A stretch of 64,000 bases of DNA from Demequina silvatica (GTDB taxonomy: Bacteria > Actinomycetota > Actinomycetes > Actinomycetales > Demequinaceae), in contig NZ_BBMA01000004.1 in NCBI RefSeq assembly GCF_000971215.1, positions 62,001 through 126,000 of the forward strand. Reading direction: 5' to 3'. Position numbers and translations under genes: made by a program. Each line of letters opens with the position of its first letter. Position 1 is the stretch's first letter. Of this stretch, positions 54,723-64,000 are shown one piece after another. The notes beneath the pieces were generated by a model, which saw nothing but the letters and a program-made list of their open reading frames with translations, was not told the origin of the DNA and made no database searches.

Positions 54723-55631
54723 CTAGCGCTGGACGTCCAGCACGGACTGCGCCTGGCGGTGCAGCTCGGCGACGAGTCGCGGCGGCGTCACGGACCGCAG
54801 GTGCGGCGCGACCGCGAGCAGCCGTCCGGCCACGAACGCCGCGTCGGCGACGTCGAACGTCGCGATCACGTCCTCGTCGGCGTCCTCGATCTCCACGCCG
54901 GGGATGTCCTCGAGCGCGTAGCGGCCGGTGCGCGCGATGCGGACGGTGGCGCGGAACGCGGGCGTGAGCGTGAAGCCCGCCGTGTCCGTGGGCGGGTGCT
55001 CCACGGCCCCGTCGAGCACCGTGACGGACGCGATGCGGTCGAGGCGCAGCACGCGGTAGTCCTGCGCGCGACGGCAGAAGCACTCGAGATAGCCGTGACC
55101 GTCGATCACCACCAGGCGGTGGGGGTCCACGGTGCGGGTGGTGCGGCGGTCCTGCGCGTCGACGTACTCGACCTCGGCGAGCCGGTAGCGGGCGATCGCC
55201 TCGAGCAGGGCCTCGCGGATCTCGGGTGCGACCTGGTCGTCCCCCAGCACCGTGACGGGCTCGGCGAGCGCGTCACGCAGCTTCGCGAGCACCTGGGTGC
55301 CCGCCTCGGGCAGGGCGCCCGCGGCGCCCATGGTGGACAGCGCGCCCACGAGAGCGACGGCCTCGCGCGGCGAGAGCCGCACCTGGGAGACGCCGTCGTT
55401 GCGCACCAGCGCCGCGACGTCCGCGTCGAAGTCGTCCGCGGAGAAGTCGATGGGCGACCACGAGTCGCCCGGCTCCGAGGCGACCCACAGCGCGTCGATG
55501 TCCTTGCGGACCTGGTCGACGCTCACGCCGAAGTGCTCGGCGAGCTCCGCGAACGGCGTGTCGCCGTTCCGCTCGACGTATGTGAGGATGCCGAGCATCC
55601 GCACCAGCCGGTCCGTCGCCTGCTCAGCCAC
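54723..55631 (-). CDS. pafC: WYL-domain regulator PafC
   Basis: 302 residues. A winged helix (PFAELAEHFGVSVDQVRKDIDAL, partly shown) and a WYL domain (LVVIDGHGYLECFCRRAQDYRVLRLDRI, partly). PafBC activates the mitomycin-type, RecA-independent DNA-damage response. GTG start 8 bp inside pafB's end. Confidence 0.93.
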   Translation of the reverse strand: MAEQATDRLVRMLGILTYVERNGDTPFAELAEHFGVSVDQVRKDIDALWVASEPGDSWSPIDFSADDFDADVAALVRNDGVSQVRLSPREAVALVGALSTMGAAGALPEAGTQVLAKLRDALAEPVTVLGDDQVAPEIREALLEAIARYRLAEVEYVDAQDRRTTRTVDPHRLVVIDGHGYLECFCRRAQDYRVLRLDRIASVTVLDGAVEHPPTDTAGFTLTPAFRATVRIARTGRYALEDIPGVEIEDADEDVIATFDVADAAFVAGRLLAVAPHLRSVTPPRLVAELHRQAQSVLDVQR

Positions 55632-56595
55632 GCTCCACCTCCAGCGCCGCCGTGGCGGCCTTCGCGACGGACTGGGCGAGCTCCGCGGGGGCGACGATGC
55701 GCGCCCCGCCGGCGAGCGCGAGCACCTCCGCCACCACGGCGTCGCCGTGGGCGTACTCGACGTCGTAGAGGTCCCAGCCGCCGTCGACGCCGGCCGCGCT
55801 GCCGCGCCGGCGCAGGGCGTGACCGGACTCGGGTCGCAGCGCGACACGTGCCGTGCGGACGTCCGCGCTCGCGGCGAGGGCGCCCAGGGGGATCTCCTCG
55901 GGCACCTCCTCCACCGCGGGGCCCACGGGCGTGACGGGCCCGCCGATGCGCTGCACGCGGAACGTGCGCGGCGCCTCGCGGTCGCGGTCGAACCCGATGA
56001 CGTACGCGACGCCCGCGCGGAGCACCACGCGCCACGGCTCGACGGTGCGGGTGCCGGCGCCGGAGCTCACCGAGGAGTACTCGAAGCGCACGGCCTGGCG
56101 ATCGGCCACGGCCTCCACCAGGGTCGCGAATGCGTCCGTCGCGACCGCGGGAAGCGCGGCGAACGGCAGCTCGACCCGCGGCCCGTGCTCGGCGGAGGAG
56201 GCGAGCTTCATGACGGCCTGCGTGGCGTCGGAGCCCAGCACGGCGCCGCGCCAGTAGTCGGTGGCGATGCCCAGCACCGCCAGCTCGGCGGCGGTGAGGT
56301 CCAGCGCCGGCATGGCCGCCTCGGCGGGGCGGATCCGGTAGCCGATCTCGTCGCCGTGCACCGGGTCCTCGACCGTCTCGACGGGGACGCCCAGGTCGCG
56401 CAGCTCCTTCTTGTCGCGCTCGAACATGCGCTCGAAGCTGGCCTCGGCCTTGCGGACCTCCTCCTCGGAGGCGCCGTGCGGCAGGGGCTCGTAGCCCTCG
56501 ATGGTGTCGCGGATCTGGTCGCGCGTGAGGCGATGACGGGTGGAGGACAGCCCGATGATGAGGTTGAGCAGCCGCTGCGACTTCTCGACCGGCAT
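55624..56595 (-). CDS. pafB: WYL-domain regulator PafB
   Basis: 323 residues, same order as PafC: HTH at the N-terminus (RLLNLIIGLSSTRH), WYL domain in the middle (AYVIGFDRDREAPRTFRVQRI). Its partner is the next gene. The usual proteasome genes are not in this window. Starts 1 bp inside hisG's stop. Confidence 0.93.
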   Translation of the reverse strand: MPVEKSQRLLNLIIGLSSTRHRLTRDQIRDTIEGYEPLPHGASEEEVRKAEASFERMFERDKKELRDLGVPVETVEDPVHGDEIGYRIRPAEAAMPALDLTAAELAVLGIATDYWRGAVLGSDATQAVMKLASSAEHGPRVELPFAALPAVATDAFATLVEAVADRQAVRFEYSSVSSGAGTRTVEPWRVVLRAGVAYVIGFDRDREAPRTFRVQRIGGPVTPVGPAVEEVPEEIPLGALAASADVRTARVALRPESGHALRRRGSAAGVDGGWDLYDVEYAHGDAVVAEVLALAGGARIVAPAELAQSVAKAATAALEVERG

Positions 56596-57437
56596 CAGAC
56601 CCTGACCGCGAGCAGCTCGGTGGTGAGGATCGCGCGGGCGCCCACGGCGTAGAGAGCGTCCATCACCTGGTTCATCTCCGCACGCGGCACCATGACGCGC
56701 ACCGCGTGCCAGTCGGAGCCGTGCAGCGGGGTCACGGTGGGCGCCTCGAAGCCGGGGCTCACCGCGATGGCCGCGTCGAGGCGGTCCGAGGGGACGTCGT
56801 AGTCGACCAGCACGAAGCGACGTGCCGTCAGCACGCCGCGCAGGCGGCCGGTGAGGATCGCGATGTCCTCCACCGGGGCGTCCTGCGCGCGGATGAGGAT
56901 CGCCTCGGACGTGAGGATCGGGTCACCGAAGATCTCGAGGCCGGCGGCCTTGAGCGTGGTGCCGGTGGAGACCACGTCCGCGACCACGTCCGCGACGCCC
57001 AGGCGCACCGAGGACTCCACGGCGCCGTCGAGGCGCACCACGCTCGCGGTCACGCCGTGCGTCGCGAGGTGCTCCTGGACCAGCAGCGGGTAGGACGTGG
57101 CGACGCGCTTGTCCTGGATGTCCGCCACGGACGCGGCGACGCCGGGGGCGGCCGCGAACCGGAACGTCGAGCCGCCGAAGCCCAACTCGAGGTGCTCGAC
57201 CGCGTCGGCGCCCGAGTCGATGAGCAGGTCGCGACCGGTGATGCCCGCGTGCACGGTGCCGGCGCCCACGTACACCGCGACGTCGCGCGGGCGCAGGAAG
57301 AAGAACTCGACGTTGTTGCGCTCGTCGACCAGCACCAGCTCGCGCGGGTCGCGGCGCTGCTTGTAGCCGGCCTCCTTGAGGAGCTGCACGGCGGGGTCGG
57401 ACAGGGAGCCCTTGTTGGGCACGGCGATGCGGAGCAC
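56595..57437 (-). CDS. hisG: ATP phosphoribosyltransferase
   Basis: 280 residues, long form with a C-terminal ACT-like regulatory part. VPNKGSL at the start, AGITGRDLLIDSG and DVVSTGTTLKAAGL are signature parts. First step of histidine synthesis; feedback-inhibited by histidine in the long form. Follows hisE by 9 bp. Confidence 0.96.
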   Translation of the reverse strand: MLRIAVPNKGSLSDPAVQLLKEAGYKQRRDPRELVLVDERNNVEFFFLRPRDVAVYVGAGTVHAGITGRDLLIDSGADAVEHLELGFGGSTFRFAAAPGVAASVADIQDKRVATSYPLLVQEHLATHGVTASVVRLDGAVESSVRLGVADVVADVVSTGTTLKAAGLEIFGDPILTSEAILIRAQDAPVEDIAILTGRLRGVLTARRFVLVDYDVPSDRLDAAIAVSPGFEAPTVTPLHGSDWHAVRVMVPRAEMNQVMDALYAVGARAILTTELLAVRV

Positions 57438-57446
57438 TTCTCTCCC

Positions 57447-57710
57447 CTAGAGGTTCTTGTAGACGTCGTCGAGCGTGAGCCCCTTGGCGACCATCATCAC
57501 CTGGGCCCAGTAGAGCAGCTGCGAGATCTCCTCGGCAGCCTCCTCGCCGGACTGGAACTCGCAGGCCATCCAGGACTCCGCGGCCTCCTCGACCAGCTTC
57601 TTGCCGATGGCATGGACGCCCTTGTCGAGCATCACCACGGTGCTCGATCCCTCGGGCCGCTCCACGGCGCGGCGCTGCAGCTCCTCGAACAGGCTCTCGA
57701 ACGTCTTCAC
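57447..57710 (-). CDS. hisE: Phosphoribosyl-ATP pyrophosphatase
   Basis: 87 residues. [13 protein letters not shown] and [13 protein letters not shown] carry the acidic metal-binding helices of the HisE/MazG-like fold. Second step of histidine synthesis. GTG start with TAGGCT 7 bp before it (leaderless). Confidence 0.95.
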   Translation of the reverse strand: MKTFESLFEELQRRAVERPEGSSTVVMLDKGVHAIGKKLVEEAAESWMACEFQSGEEAAEEISQLLYWAQVMMVAKGLTLDDVYKNL

Positions 57711-57733
57711 GCCCGCCAGCCTAGTGGGAAACG

Positions 57734-59884
57734 TCAGACCCGGACTGCGTGGAGCAGCACCGCGTCCTCCGGCGCCAGCACAGGAACCTGCACGCCGCGC
57801 ACCGCCAGCGCGCGGCCGGTGAGTCGCACCGGTCCGGGCCACCACGCGGGCAGCGCGCGACCGGGAGCGTCACCGGATCCGGGCGGGGCGACGGGTGCCA
57901 CCGAGTACGTCGCGTCCGGGTCGAGGCCCTCGAGCCGGACCAGGCCCACCTCCCCCACCAGCGGCAGCGCGAGCGACGCCACCGAGTACAGCGCCTCCGC
58001 GCCGTCGAGCCCCACCACGCCGTGGATCGCGTACGCGTCCTCGGGCAGGTCGGAGTTCACCACCGTGCCCGAGTGCAGCAGAGGCCGGAACGTCTTGTGC
58101 AGCGCCACCCACCCGGCGATCTCCTCCCGGGCGACCACCGCATCATCCGACGTCACGTCCCATTCGATACCCAGGTGACCGAAGAGCGCGGTCGCCGCGC
58201 GGAACGTGAGCCGCGCGGTGCGGTGCGTGGTGTGCGCGGTGGGCGGCCCCATGTGGGCGCCCATCATCTCCGGCGGGACCAGCAGCTGCGTCCACCGATG
58301 GATGGACTGGCGCTCGAGAGGGTCGTTGCAGTCGGAGGCCCAGACGCGGTCGGTGCGGGACAGCACCTCGAGGTCCACGCGCGCGCCGCCGCCCGAGCAG
58401 GACTCGATCTCGAGGCCCGGGAACGCCGCCTTCAACCCGTCGACCAGGCGGTAGAACGCGAGCGTCTGCTCGTGCACGATCCCCCGGCCCGTCGCCGTGG
58501 ACTGCGCCTCGACCAGCACGCGGTTGTGGTCCCACTTGAGGTAGCCGGGGCGCAGCTCGCCCACGAGCGCGTGGAGGCGCTCCTCGATGTACGCGTACGC
58601 CTCGGGGTGCGTGAGGTCCAGCACCTGCTGGTGGCGCGCGGACACCGGCAGGTGGCCGGCGGGCCGCGCGATCCACTCCGGGTGGGCTCGCGCGAGGTCG
58701 GAGTCGGGGTTGATCATCTCCGGCTCGACCCACAGCCCGAACTCGAGGCCCAGCGACCGCACGTGGTCCGCGAGGAAGCCCAGGCCGTCGGGGTAGACGC
58801 CCTCGTCGACGTACCAGTCGCCCAGGCCGGCGTTGTCGGCGCGGCGGTGGCGGAACCAGCCGTCGTCGAGCACGAACCGCTCGGCACCCACGGCCGCCGC
58901 GGCGTCCGCGAGGGCGAGCAGCTTGCCGTGGTCGTGGTCGAAGTACACGGCCTCCCACGTGTTCACGGTGACGGGGCGCGGGCCCAGCGCGCGGGTGGCG
59001 CGCAGGTGGCGGTGGAAGCGGGACGATGCGGCGTCGAGTCCCGCTGCCGAGTACGCCCCGTAGACCCACGGGGACTCGTAGGACTCGCCTGCCGCGAGGG
59101 AGACCTCGCCGTGCGCGAGGAGCTCGCCGCCGCCGATGACCGAGTCGCCCATCCGGCCGCGCTCCGCAAGCGTGCGCACGTTGCCCGACCACGCGACGTG
59201 GGTGGCCCACACCTCGCCCGAGCGGAAACCGAAACCCCGCGTGCCGGCGGCGAGCACGAACGCGCTGTCGTGGTCGGGCTTACCGCCGCGCGACTCGCGC
59301 AGGCGGGTTCCGACGGTGAAGTCGGTGCGCTGCGGGGTGCGCTCGCGGATCCAGCGGCCGGTGAAGTCGAGCAGCTCCTGCGCCTCGCGCGGGACCGGGA
59401 GCATGAGCGACAGCGCGCCCACCTGGAACGGCGCCTCGCCGCCCAGCGAGGCGAGCCGCGCGCGGGCGCGCACCAGGCCGGTCCCCAGCAGCTGGACGGT
59501 GACCGTGAGCTCGAGCGCGGCGTCGTGGTCGACCGCGGTGGTCACCACGGACTGGATGCGGGCGTCGCCCTCGCCCTCCGCGGAGGCCTCGACGGACCGC
59601 GTCACGAACCTCGTAGACGGGTGCGCGCCCTCACGCGAGCCCTCGAGCCCGGGCGTGCCGAGCCAGCCCCACGTGTGCTCGGGCACCACCGCGAGGGCGT
59701 GGCCCTCGTCGGCGCCGCCGAACGCGAAACCCCCCTGGCCCGTGCGGACCAGGGCGACCAGCGCATCGTCCGGAAGGTCGCCCAGGTCGGCGCCCCAGTG
59801 GGCGATCCGCGGCAGCCGCCCGTCACCGGCGGAGAGCAGGAGGGACACGCCGGAGGCGCGGAGGTGGAAGACGTCGTCGGCCAT
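57734..59884 (-). CDS. Alpha-galactosidase, GH36
   Basis: 716 residues. Nucleophile Asp452 in YLKWDHNR and acid/base Asp518 in [12 protein letters not shown], with the N-terminal sandwich domain. Splits alpha-galactosides such as raffinose or melibiose. It sits alone between hisE and ribH with its own TAGGCT 7 bp before ATG, so it looks inserted in a conserved block. Confidence 0.95.
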   Translation of the reverse strand: MADDVFHLRASGVSLLLSAGDGRLPRIAHWGADLGDLPDDALVALVRTGQGGFAFGGADEGHALAVVPEHTWGWLGTPGLEGSREGAHPSTRFVTRSVEASAEGEGDARIQSVVTTAVDHDAALELTVTVQLLGTGLVRARARLASLGGEAPFQVGALSLMLPVPREAQELLDFTGRWIRERTPQRTDFTVGTRLRESRGGKPDHDSAFVLAAGTRGFGFRSGEVWATHVAWSGNVRTLAERGRMGDSVIGGGELLAHGEVSLAAGESYESPWVYGAYSAAGLDAASSRFHRHLRATRALGPRPVTVNTWEAVYFDHDHGKLLALADAAAAVGAERFVLDDGWFRHRRADNAGLGDWYVDEGVYPDGLGFLADHVRSLGLEFGLWVEPEMINPDSDLARAHPEWIARPAGHLPVSARHQQVLDLTHPEAYAYIEERLHALVGELRPGYLKWDHNRVLVEAQSTATGRGIVHEQTLAFYRLVDGLKAAFPGLEIESCSGGGARVDLEVLSRTDRVWASDCNDPLERQSIHRWTQLLVPPEMMGAHMGPPTAHTTHRTARLTFRAATALFGHLGIEWDVTSDDAVVAREEIAGWVALHKTFRPLLHSGTVVNSDLPEDAYAIHGVVGLDGAEALYSVASLALPLVGEVGLVRLEGLDPDATYSVAPVAPPGSGDAPGRALPAWWPGPVRLTGRALAVRGVQVPVLAPEDAVLLHAVRV
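59021..59030 (+). repeat. 10-mer, in alpha-galactosidase gene
   Basis: Coding strand reads AASSRF. Confidence 0.95.
59762..59771 (-). repeat. 10-mer, in alpha-galactosidase gene
   Basis: Coding strand reads PDDALV. Confidence 0.95.
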
Positions 59885-59903
59885 ACCGACGAGCCTAGGG
59901 CCG

Positions 59904-60368
59904 CTACAGCGAGCGGATCACCACCGCGGTGGCGAGCGCCGCCTCGACTGCCTCGGCGCCCTTGTCCTCCTTGGAGCCGGGCAGGCCGGCACGGTCGAGC
60001 GCCTGGGCGTCGTCGTCGGTGGTGAGGATGCCGAAGCCCACGGGAATGGCGTGGACCCGGGCGACGTCGGTGAGGCCGCGCGTGACGGCGTCGCACACGT
60101 ACTCGAAGTGCGGGGTGCCGCCGCGGATGACCACGCCGAGGCACGCGATGGCGTCCGCGCCACGCCGGGCGAGGGCCTCCGCGACCACGGGCAGCTCGAA
60201 CGCGCCGGGCACGCGGGTGACGCGGTAGCCCGCGCCGGCGGCCTCGGCGGCACGGATCGCGCCCGCGACCAGCCCGTCCATGACCTCGGTGTGCCACTGG
60301 CTCGCGACGATCTCGACCGTCAATCCGCTCGCGTCGACCTCGACGGCCGGTGCTCCGGCTCCGCTCAT
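59904..60368 (-). CDS. ribH: 6,7-dimethyl-8-ribityllumazine synthase
   Basis: 154 residues. [31 protein letters not shown] and [11 protein letters not shown] are signature. Joins the ribitylamino-uracil to dihydroxybutanone phosphate. Overlaps ribBA by 4 bp. Confidence 0.96.
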   Translation of the reverse strand: MSGAGAPAVEVDASGLTVEIVASQWHTEVMDGLVAGAIRAAEAAGAGYRVTRVPGAFELPVVAEALARRGADAIACLGVVIRGGTPHFEYVCDAVTRGLTDVARVHAIPVGFGILTTDDDAQALDRAGLPGSKEDKGAEAVEAALATAVVIRSL

Positions 60369-61606
60369 GCGTTGTCTCCCAACAGGTGTCCCATCCGCTC
60401 GACCTTGGTGCGGATGTAGTGCTCGTTCTCGGGGTGGGCGCCGACGCGGTGCGGGATGCGCTCGATGCACTCGACGCCCGACGCGCGCAGGCCCTCGACC
60501 TTGGCGGGGTTGTTGGTGAGCAGACGGATCTGCGTCAGCCCCAGGTCATGCAGGATCGCGGCGGCGGCACCGTACTCGCGGCGGTCCACCGGCAGCCCCA
60601 GGTGGGTGTTGGCGTCGACGGTGTCGAGGCCCTGGTCCTGCAGCGCGTAGGCCTGGATCTTCGCGGCGATGCCGATGCCGCGACCCTCGTGGCCGCGCAG
60701 GTAGATCACGGCGCCGCCGTCCTCGACGATCCGCGCGATGGCGGCGTCGAGCTGCGGGCCGCAGTCGCAGCGCAGCGACCCGAACGCGTCGCCCGTGAGG
60801 CACTCGGAGTGCACCCGGACCACGGGCACGATCCCGTCCTTGGGCGGCACCACCAGCGCGACGTGCTCGTCGCCGGTGCGCGCGTCGCGGTAGCCGTGGA
60901 CGGTGACCTCGCCGTGCGCGGTGGGCAGGCGGGCCTCGCCGCGGTGCAGCACCCGCTCGGGGCGCGCCGCGACCGGCGGCGGCTGGTCGCCCACGGCGCG
61001 CCGGTACTCGATGAGGTCCTGGATGGTGAGGAACGTCAGGCCGTCGCGCTCGGCGATCTCGGAGGTGTCGCCCTGACGCATCATGGTGCCGTCGTCGTTG
61101 ACCATCTCGCCGATCACGCCCACGGGCTCGAGGCCCGCGAGGCGGCACAGGTCCACGCAGGCCTCGGTGTGGCCGGGACGATGCAGCACTCCCCCGGGCA
61201 CGGCCCGCAGGGGAAGCACGTGGCCGGGTCGGATCAGGTCCTCCGCGGTCGCGTCCGGGTTCGCGAGCACCTTGAGCGTGGCGGTGCGGTCCGCGGCGGA
61301 GATGCCGGTGGACACGCCCACGGCCGCGTCGACCGAGACGGTGTACGCGGTGCGGCGCGGGTCCTGGCTCGAGGGAACCATGAGCGGCAGGTTGAGCGCG
61401 TCGGCACGCTCGGTGGGCATGGGGGCGCACAGGTAGCCGCTCGAGTGGCGGATGCCCCACGCCACCCAGTCGGCGGTGGTGGTCTGTGCGGCCATGATGA
61501 AGTCGGCCTCGTCCTCGCGATCCCGCGAGTCCGACACCAGCACCGGCTTACCCTGGCGAAGGTCCTCGAGCGCCTGCTCGACCAGCGCGATCACGTCGAC
61601 GCTCAT
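60365..61606 (-). CDS. ribBA: Bifunctional DHBP synthase / GTP cyclohydrolase II
   Basis: 413 residues. N-terminal RibB half with [13 protein letters not shown]-terminal RibA half with [21 protein letters not shown] (zinc Cys) and GHEGRGIG. Makes both precursors of the riboflavin pathway. Starts inside ribE's end by 4 bp. Confidence 0.96.
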   Translation of the reverse strand: MSVDVIALVEQALEDLRQGKPVLVSDSRDREDEADFIMAAQTTTADWVAWGIRHSSGYLCAPMPTERADALNLPLMVPSSQDPRRTAYTVSVDAAVGVSTGISAADRTATLKVLANPDATAEDLIRPGHVLPLRAVPGGVLHRPGHTEACVDLCRLAGLEPVGVIGEMVNDDGTMMRQGDTSEIAERDGLTFLTIQDLIEYRRAVGDQPPPVAARPERVLHRGEARLPTAHGEVTVHGYRDARTGDEHVALVVPPKDGIVPVVRVHSECLTGDAFGSLRCDCGPQLDAAIARIVEDGGAVIYLRGHEGRGIGIAAKIQAYALQDQGLDTVDANTHLGLPVDRREYGAAAAILHDLGLTQIRLLTNNPAKVEGLRASGVECIERIPHRVGAHPENEHYIRTKVERMGHLLGDNA

Positions 61607-62193
61607 GCGTGGGCCCCCACCAGCTTCTCGACGTACTTGGCGACCACGTCGACCTCGACGTTGACGCGCTCGCCCACGGCGATCGCGCCGAACGTGGTCT
61701 CCGCGAGGGTGGTAGGGATGAGCGACACCGTGACCCGCGCCTCGTCGATCTCCGCGACGGTGAGCGAGACGCCGCCCAGCGCGATGGATCCCTTGCGCAC
61801 CACGTAGCGCGTGAGCGCCTCGGGGATCTCGAAGGTGAGGTCGGTCCACTCGGGCTGCGAGTCGCGCGCCACCAACGTGGCGACGCCGTCGACGTGGCCC
61901 TGCATGATGTGCCCGCCCAGGCGTCCGCCCGCGGGGGTCGCGCGCTCGAGGTTGACGCGCGCGCCCTGGTCGAGGTCGCCCAGCGCGGTGGTCTCGAGCG
62001 AGACGCGCATGACGTCCGCCACCCAGGTGGAGCCCTCGTGCGAGGCGACGGTCAGGCAGACGCCGTTGACCGCGATGGACTCGCCGTGGACAAGGTCGGT
62101 GAAGCCGGGGGCCTCGATGGTGAGCCGAGCGCTCGCCTCGGAACGGGCCACCTCGGTGACCGTGCCGAGGGACTCGACGATGCCGGTGAACAT
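61603..62193 (-). CDS. ribE: Riboflavin synthase, alpha chain
   Basis: 196 residues, two similar halves (MFTGIVESLG..., then GHIMQGHVDGVA...) as usual for the trimer. Final step of riboflavin formation. Abuts ribD's stop. Confidence 0.95.
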   Translation of the reverse strand: MFTGIVESLGTVTEVARSEASARLTIEAPGFTDLVHGESIAVNGVCLTVASHEGSTWVADVMRVSLETTALGDLDQGARVNLERATPAGGRLGGHIMQGHVDGVATLVARDSQPEWTDLTFEIPEALTRYVVRKGSIALGGVSLTVAEIDEARVTVSLIPTTLAETTFGAIAVGERVNVEVDVVAKYVEKLVGAHA

Positions 62194-63189
62194 CTACTGC
62201 TGTCCTCTCTGGAAGAAGGCGGTGACCAGCGTATCGACGCCCAGGGCGGTCGCCGTCACATCCTGGCCTCTCAACGCGCCCCCCATCGTGGCGATTCCCA
62301 GGTCTCCCACCGCGGACGTGCCCGCGCCCAGCAGCGCGGGCGCGATGTAGGCGTGGACCTCGTCGACCAGCCCCGCGCGCAGGAACGCGGTGGTGATGGT
62401 GCCGCCGCCCTCGACCACCACCGTACGCACCTCGCGGGCCTCGAGCGCGGCGAGGGCGGCGTGGGGGTCACGGCTGCGGATCGCGATCGCGTTCTGGTCG
62501 CGCCACACCTTCGCGCCGAACGTGTCCGACAGCCCCATGACCGCGCGCAGCGGCTGGTGCGGATCGGCGACGCCGGCGGGGCGGGCGGACAGCGCCGGGT
62601 CGTCCGCCGTGACGGTGCCGGTGCCCACCAGGATCGCGCCGACCTCGGCGCGGACGGTGTGGGCGTGGGCGCGCGCCTCCTCGCCGGTGATCCAGAAGCT
62701 GGTGCCGTCCGCCGCTGCGGTGCGGCCGTCGAGCGTCTGCGCCCACTTGGCGATCACCCACGGCCTGCCATGCGCGACCGCGCCCAGCCAGCGGCGGTTG
62801 ACCTCCCACGCGCCGTGGTGCGGCACGTGGACCGCGTCGATGCCGCGCGAGCGCAGCACCTCTCCCCCGCGCGACGCCACGGGGTTGGGGTCCTCCACGG
62901 CGTAGCGGACCCGCGCGATCCCGGCGCGCGTGAGCGCGTCCGTGCAGGGGCCGGTGCGGCCGGTGTGGGAGCACGGCTCGAGCGTGACGTACGCCGTCGC
63001 CCCGGCGACGTCGGCATGGCCCCTGGCCCGCGCATCGTCCAGCGCGGTGGGCTCGGCGTGCGGGGTGCCGGCGCCGTGGTGCCAGCCCTCCCCGAGCACG
63101 CGGCCGTCCTGGGCGACGATCACGCAGCCGACGCGAGGGTTGGGGCCGTGCGCCGGGCCGCGCAGGGCGAGCTCGACGGCGCGGTCCAT
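62194..63189 (-). CDS. ribD: Bifunctional deaminase/reductase RibD
   Basis: 331 residues. Zn deaminase with HAEP and EPCSHTGRTGPC, reductase with WAQTLDGRTA and VVEGGGTITTAF. Two middle steps of riboflavin synthesis. It follows rpe by 4 bp, so no riboswitch leader can sit between. Confidence 0.95.
   Translation of the reverse strand: MDRAVELALRGPAHGPNPRVGCVIVAQDGRVLGEGWHHGAGTPHAEPTALDDARARGHADVAGATAYVTLEPCSHTGRTGPCTDALTRAGIARVRYAVEDPNPVASRGGEVLRSRGIDAVHVPHHGAWEVNRRWLGAVAHGRPWVIAKWAQTLDGRTAAADGTSFWITGEEARAHAHTVRAEVGAILVGTGTVTADDPALSARPAGVADPHQPLRAVMGLSDTFGAKVWRDQNAIAIRSRDPHAALAALEAREVRTVVVEGGGTITTAFLRAGLVDEVHAYIAPALLGAGTSAVGDLGIATMGGALRGQDVTATALGVDTLVTAFFQRGQQ
63031..63040 (-). repeat. 10-mer, in ribD
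   Basis: Coding strand reads LDDARA. Confidence 0.95.
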
Positions 63190-63193
63190 GGGC

Positions 63194-63859
63194 TCAGCGA
63201 TGGTGCACCGCCTGCGCCAGGGCGCGCAGCGCGCCGATCTCCGCGCCGCGGTCCTTCGCGCCGTACACCGCGGACCCCGCGACCAGGACGTCGCCGCCCG
63301 CCTCCACCACGGTCGCGATGGTGTCGCGCGCGACTCCGCCGTCGGCCTGGAGCCACAGGTCGCGTCCGGCGGCCTCGGCGGCCTCGCGCAGGCGCGTGAG
63401 CTTGGGCATCATGTCGGCCATGAAGGCCTGGCCGCCGAACCCGGGCTCGACGGTCATCACCAGCACCATGTCGAGCGTGTCGAGCAGCGGCAGCACGTCC
63501 TCGACGGGGGTGCCGGGCTTGATCGCGCACGACGCGCGGGCGCCCAGGGAGCGCAGGTCCTTGGCGATGGTGCGCGGGTCGCGGGCCGCCTCGAGGTGGA
63601 ACGTCACCGACGCGGCGCCGATCTCCGCGTAGCGCGGCGCCCACCGGTCGGGGTCCTCGATCATGAGGTGCGCGTCGATGGGCAGCGGCGAAACCTGCGC
63701 GATGCGCTCGACCACGGGCAGCCCGAGCGTGAGGTTGGGCACGAAGTGCCCGTCCATCACGTCGACGTGGAGCCAGTCGGCGTCGCTGACCGCGAGGATG
63801 TCCCGCTCGAGGTTCGCGAAGTCGGCGGACAGGATGCTCGGCGCGATCTGGATGCCCAT
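63194..63859 (-). CDS. rpe: Ribulose-phosphate 3-epimerase
   Basis: 221 residues. [31 protein letters not shown] and QADGGV form the TIM-barrel active site. Interconverts ribulose- and xylulose-5-phosphate, feeding the ribBA substrate. TAGGCT ends 6 bp before ATG, a leaderless promoter that may drive the whole rib operon. Confidence 0.96.
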   Translation of the reverse strand: MGIQIAPSILSADFANLERDILAVSDADWLHVDVMDGHFVPNLTLGLPVVERIAQVSPLPIDAHLMIEDPDRWAPRYAEIGAASVTFHLEAARDPRTIAKDLRSLGARASCAIKPGTPVEDVLPLLDTLDMVLVMTVEPGFGGQAFMADMMPKLTRLREAAEAAGRDLWLQADGGVARDTIATVVEAGGDVLVAGSAVYGAKDRGAEIGALRALAQAVHHR

Positions 63860-63868
63860 ACGTCGAGC

Positions 63869-64000
63869 CTAGTGGCGGTCTCGGACGTCCCTCAGCGCGG
63901 TGGCGAAGGAGGGCGCGATCGGCAGCTCGGGCAGGACCACGGCCTGGTACGCGTGGTAGACGTCGGGCTTGCCTGGCCACACCGTGCCGGCGGGCCGGTT
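63869..64000 (-). CDS. C-terminal end of an AGE-family epimerase-like protein (partial)
   Basis: Only the last 43 residues are in the window. TVWPGKPDVYHAYQAVVLP resembles the C-terminal part of N-acylglucosamine 2-epimerase/isomerase proteins. The stop overlaps the rpe promoter. Assignment is tentative. Confidence 0.55.
   Translation of the reverse strand, partial: NRPAGTVWPGKPDVYHAYQAVVLPELPIAPSFATALRDVRDRH

Noticed and set aside
63186-63195. FMN riboswitch before ribD
   Set aside because: Only 4 bp lie between rpe and ribD, and the rpe start seems leaderless; no space for the aptamer.

Overview
The window is very GC-rich, densely coded DNA from an actinobacterium. The marker genes that point there are garA, ftsR and a second MerR gene, rbpA, pafB-pafC-tatA-tatC, helY, a polyprenol-phosphate mannosyltransferase next to lnt, and a single-chain pyruvate carboxylase. 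Gene content and order suggest a Micrococcales member of the Cellulomonadaceae/Demequinaceae kind; that placement is inference. About 70 genes were found, with no rRNA, tRNA or CRISPR array.

Layout. 1-5 kb: fatty-acid oxidation (FabG-like reductase, thiolase, TetR regulator, acyl-CoA oxidase-like enzyme) around a shared operator region. 5-13 kb: transporters, glutathione peroxidase, a Nudix-nuclease fusion, methyltransferase, hydrolase, a PfkB-like kinase, purine nucleoside phosphorylase, a glutamine amidotransferase-like hydrolase. 13.9-17.7 kb: a tightly overlapping four-gene operon (TetR, SCP2-like protein, class III aminotransferase, MFS pump). 17.9-26.7 kb: OsmC, amidohydrolase, EI24-like membrane protein, LysR-putA pair, flavin oxidoreductase, MarR. 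27-33 kb: phospholipid synthase, garA-ftsR-MerR and pyruvate carboxylase. 34-36.5 kb: a small arsenic-type cluster (Cys-tailed flavoprotein, ArsR, aquaporin). 36.5-42.5 kb: accessory region with an orphan AAA+ ATPase, a lipoprotein, an RHH-MazF toxin-antitoxin pair, an orphan Phd antitoxin and a frameshifted SRPBCC gene. 42.4-46.6 kb: MarR/EamA, rbpA, ppm-lnt. 46.7-49.9 kb: TetR-controlled family 2 glycosidase. 50-64 kb: helY-dgk-tatC-tatA-pafC-pafB-hisG-hisE, an alpha-galactosidase, and ribH-ribBA-ribE-ribD-rpe, all on the minus strand.

Two DNA-level signals run across the whole window. First, the 10-mer GGACGATGCG (or its complement) occurs 28 times exactly, about 100-fold more than base composition predicts. 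It sits in several reading phases inside genes and is enriched between genes, sometimes as hairpin pairs or long identical copies. I do not know a described function for it. Second, at least 17 genes have a TANNNT hexamer 6-8 bases before the start codon and no ribosome-binding site, so leaderless transcription seems common here.

Other items worth a look are a frameshift sitting in a perfect 28-bp palindrome (a likely template-switch mutation), paired operators at several regulators, and a sigma-R-type promoter before rbpA.
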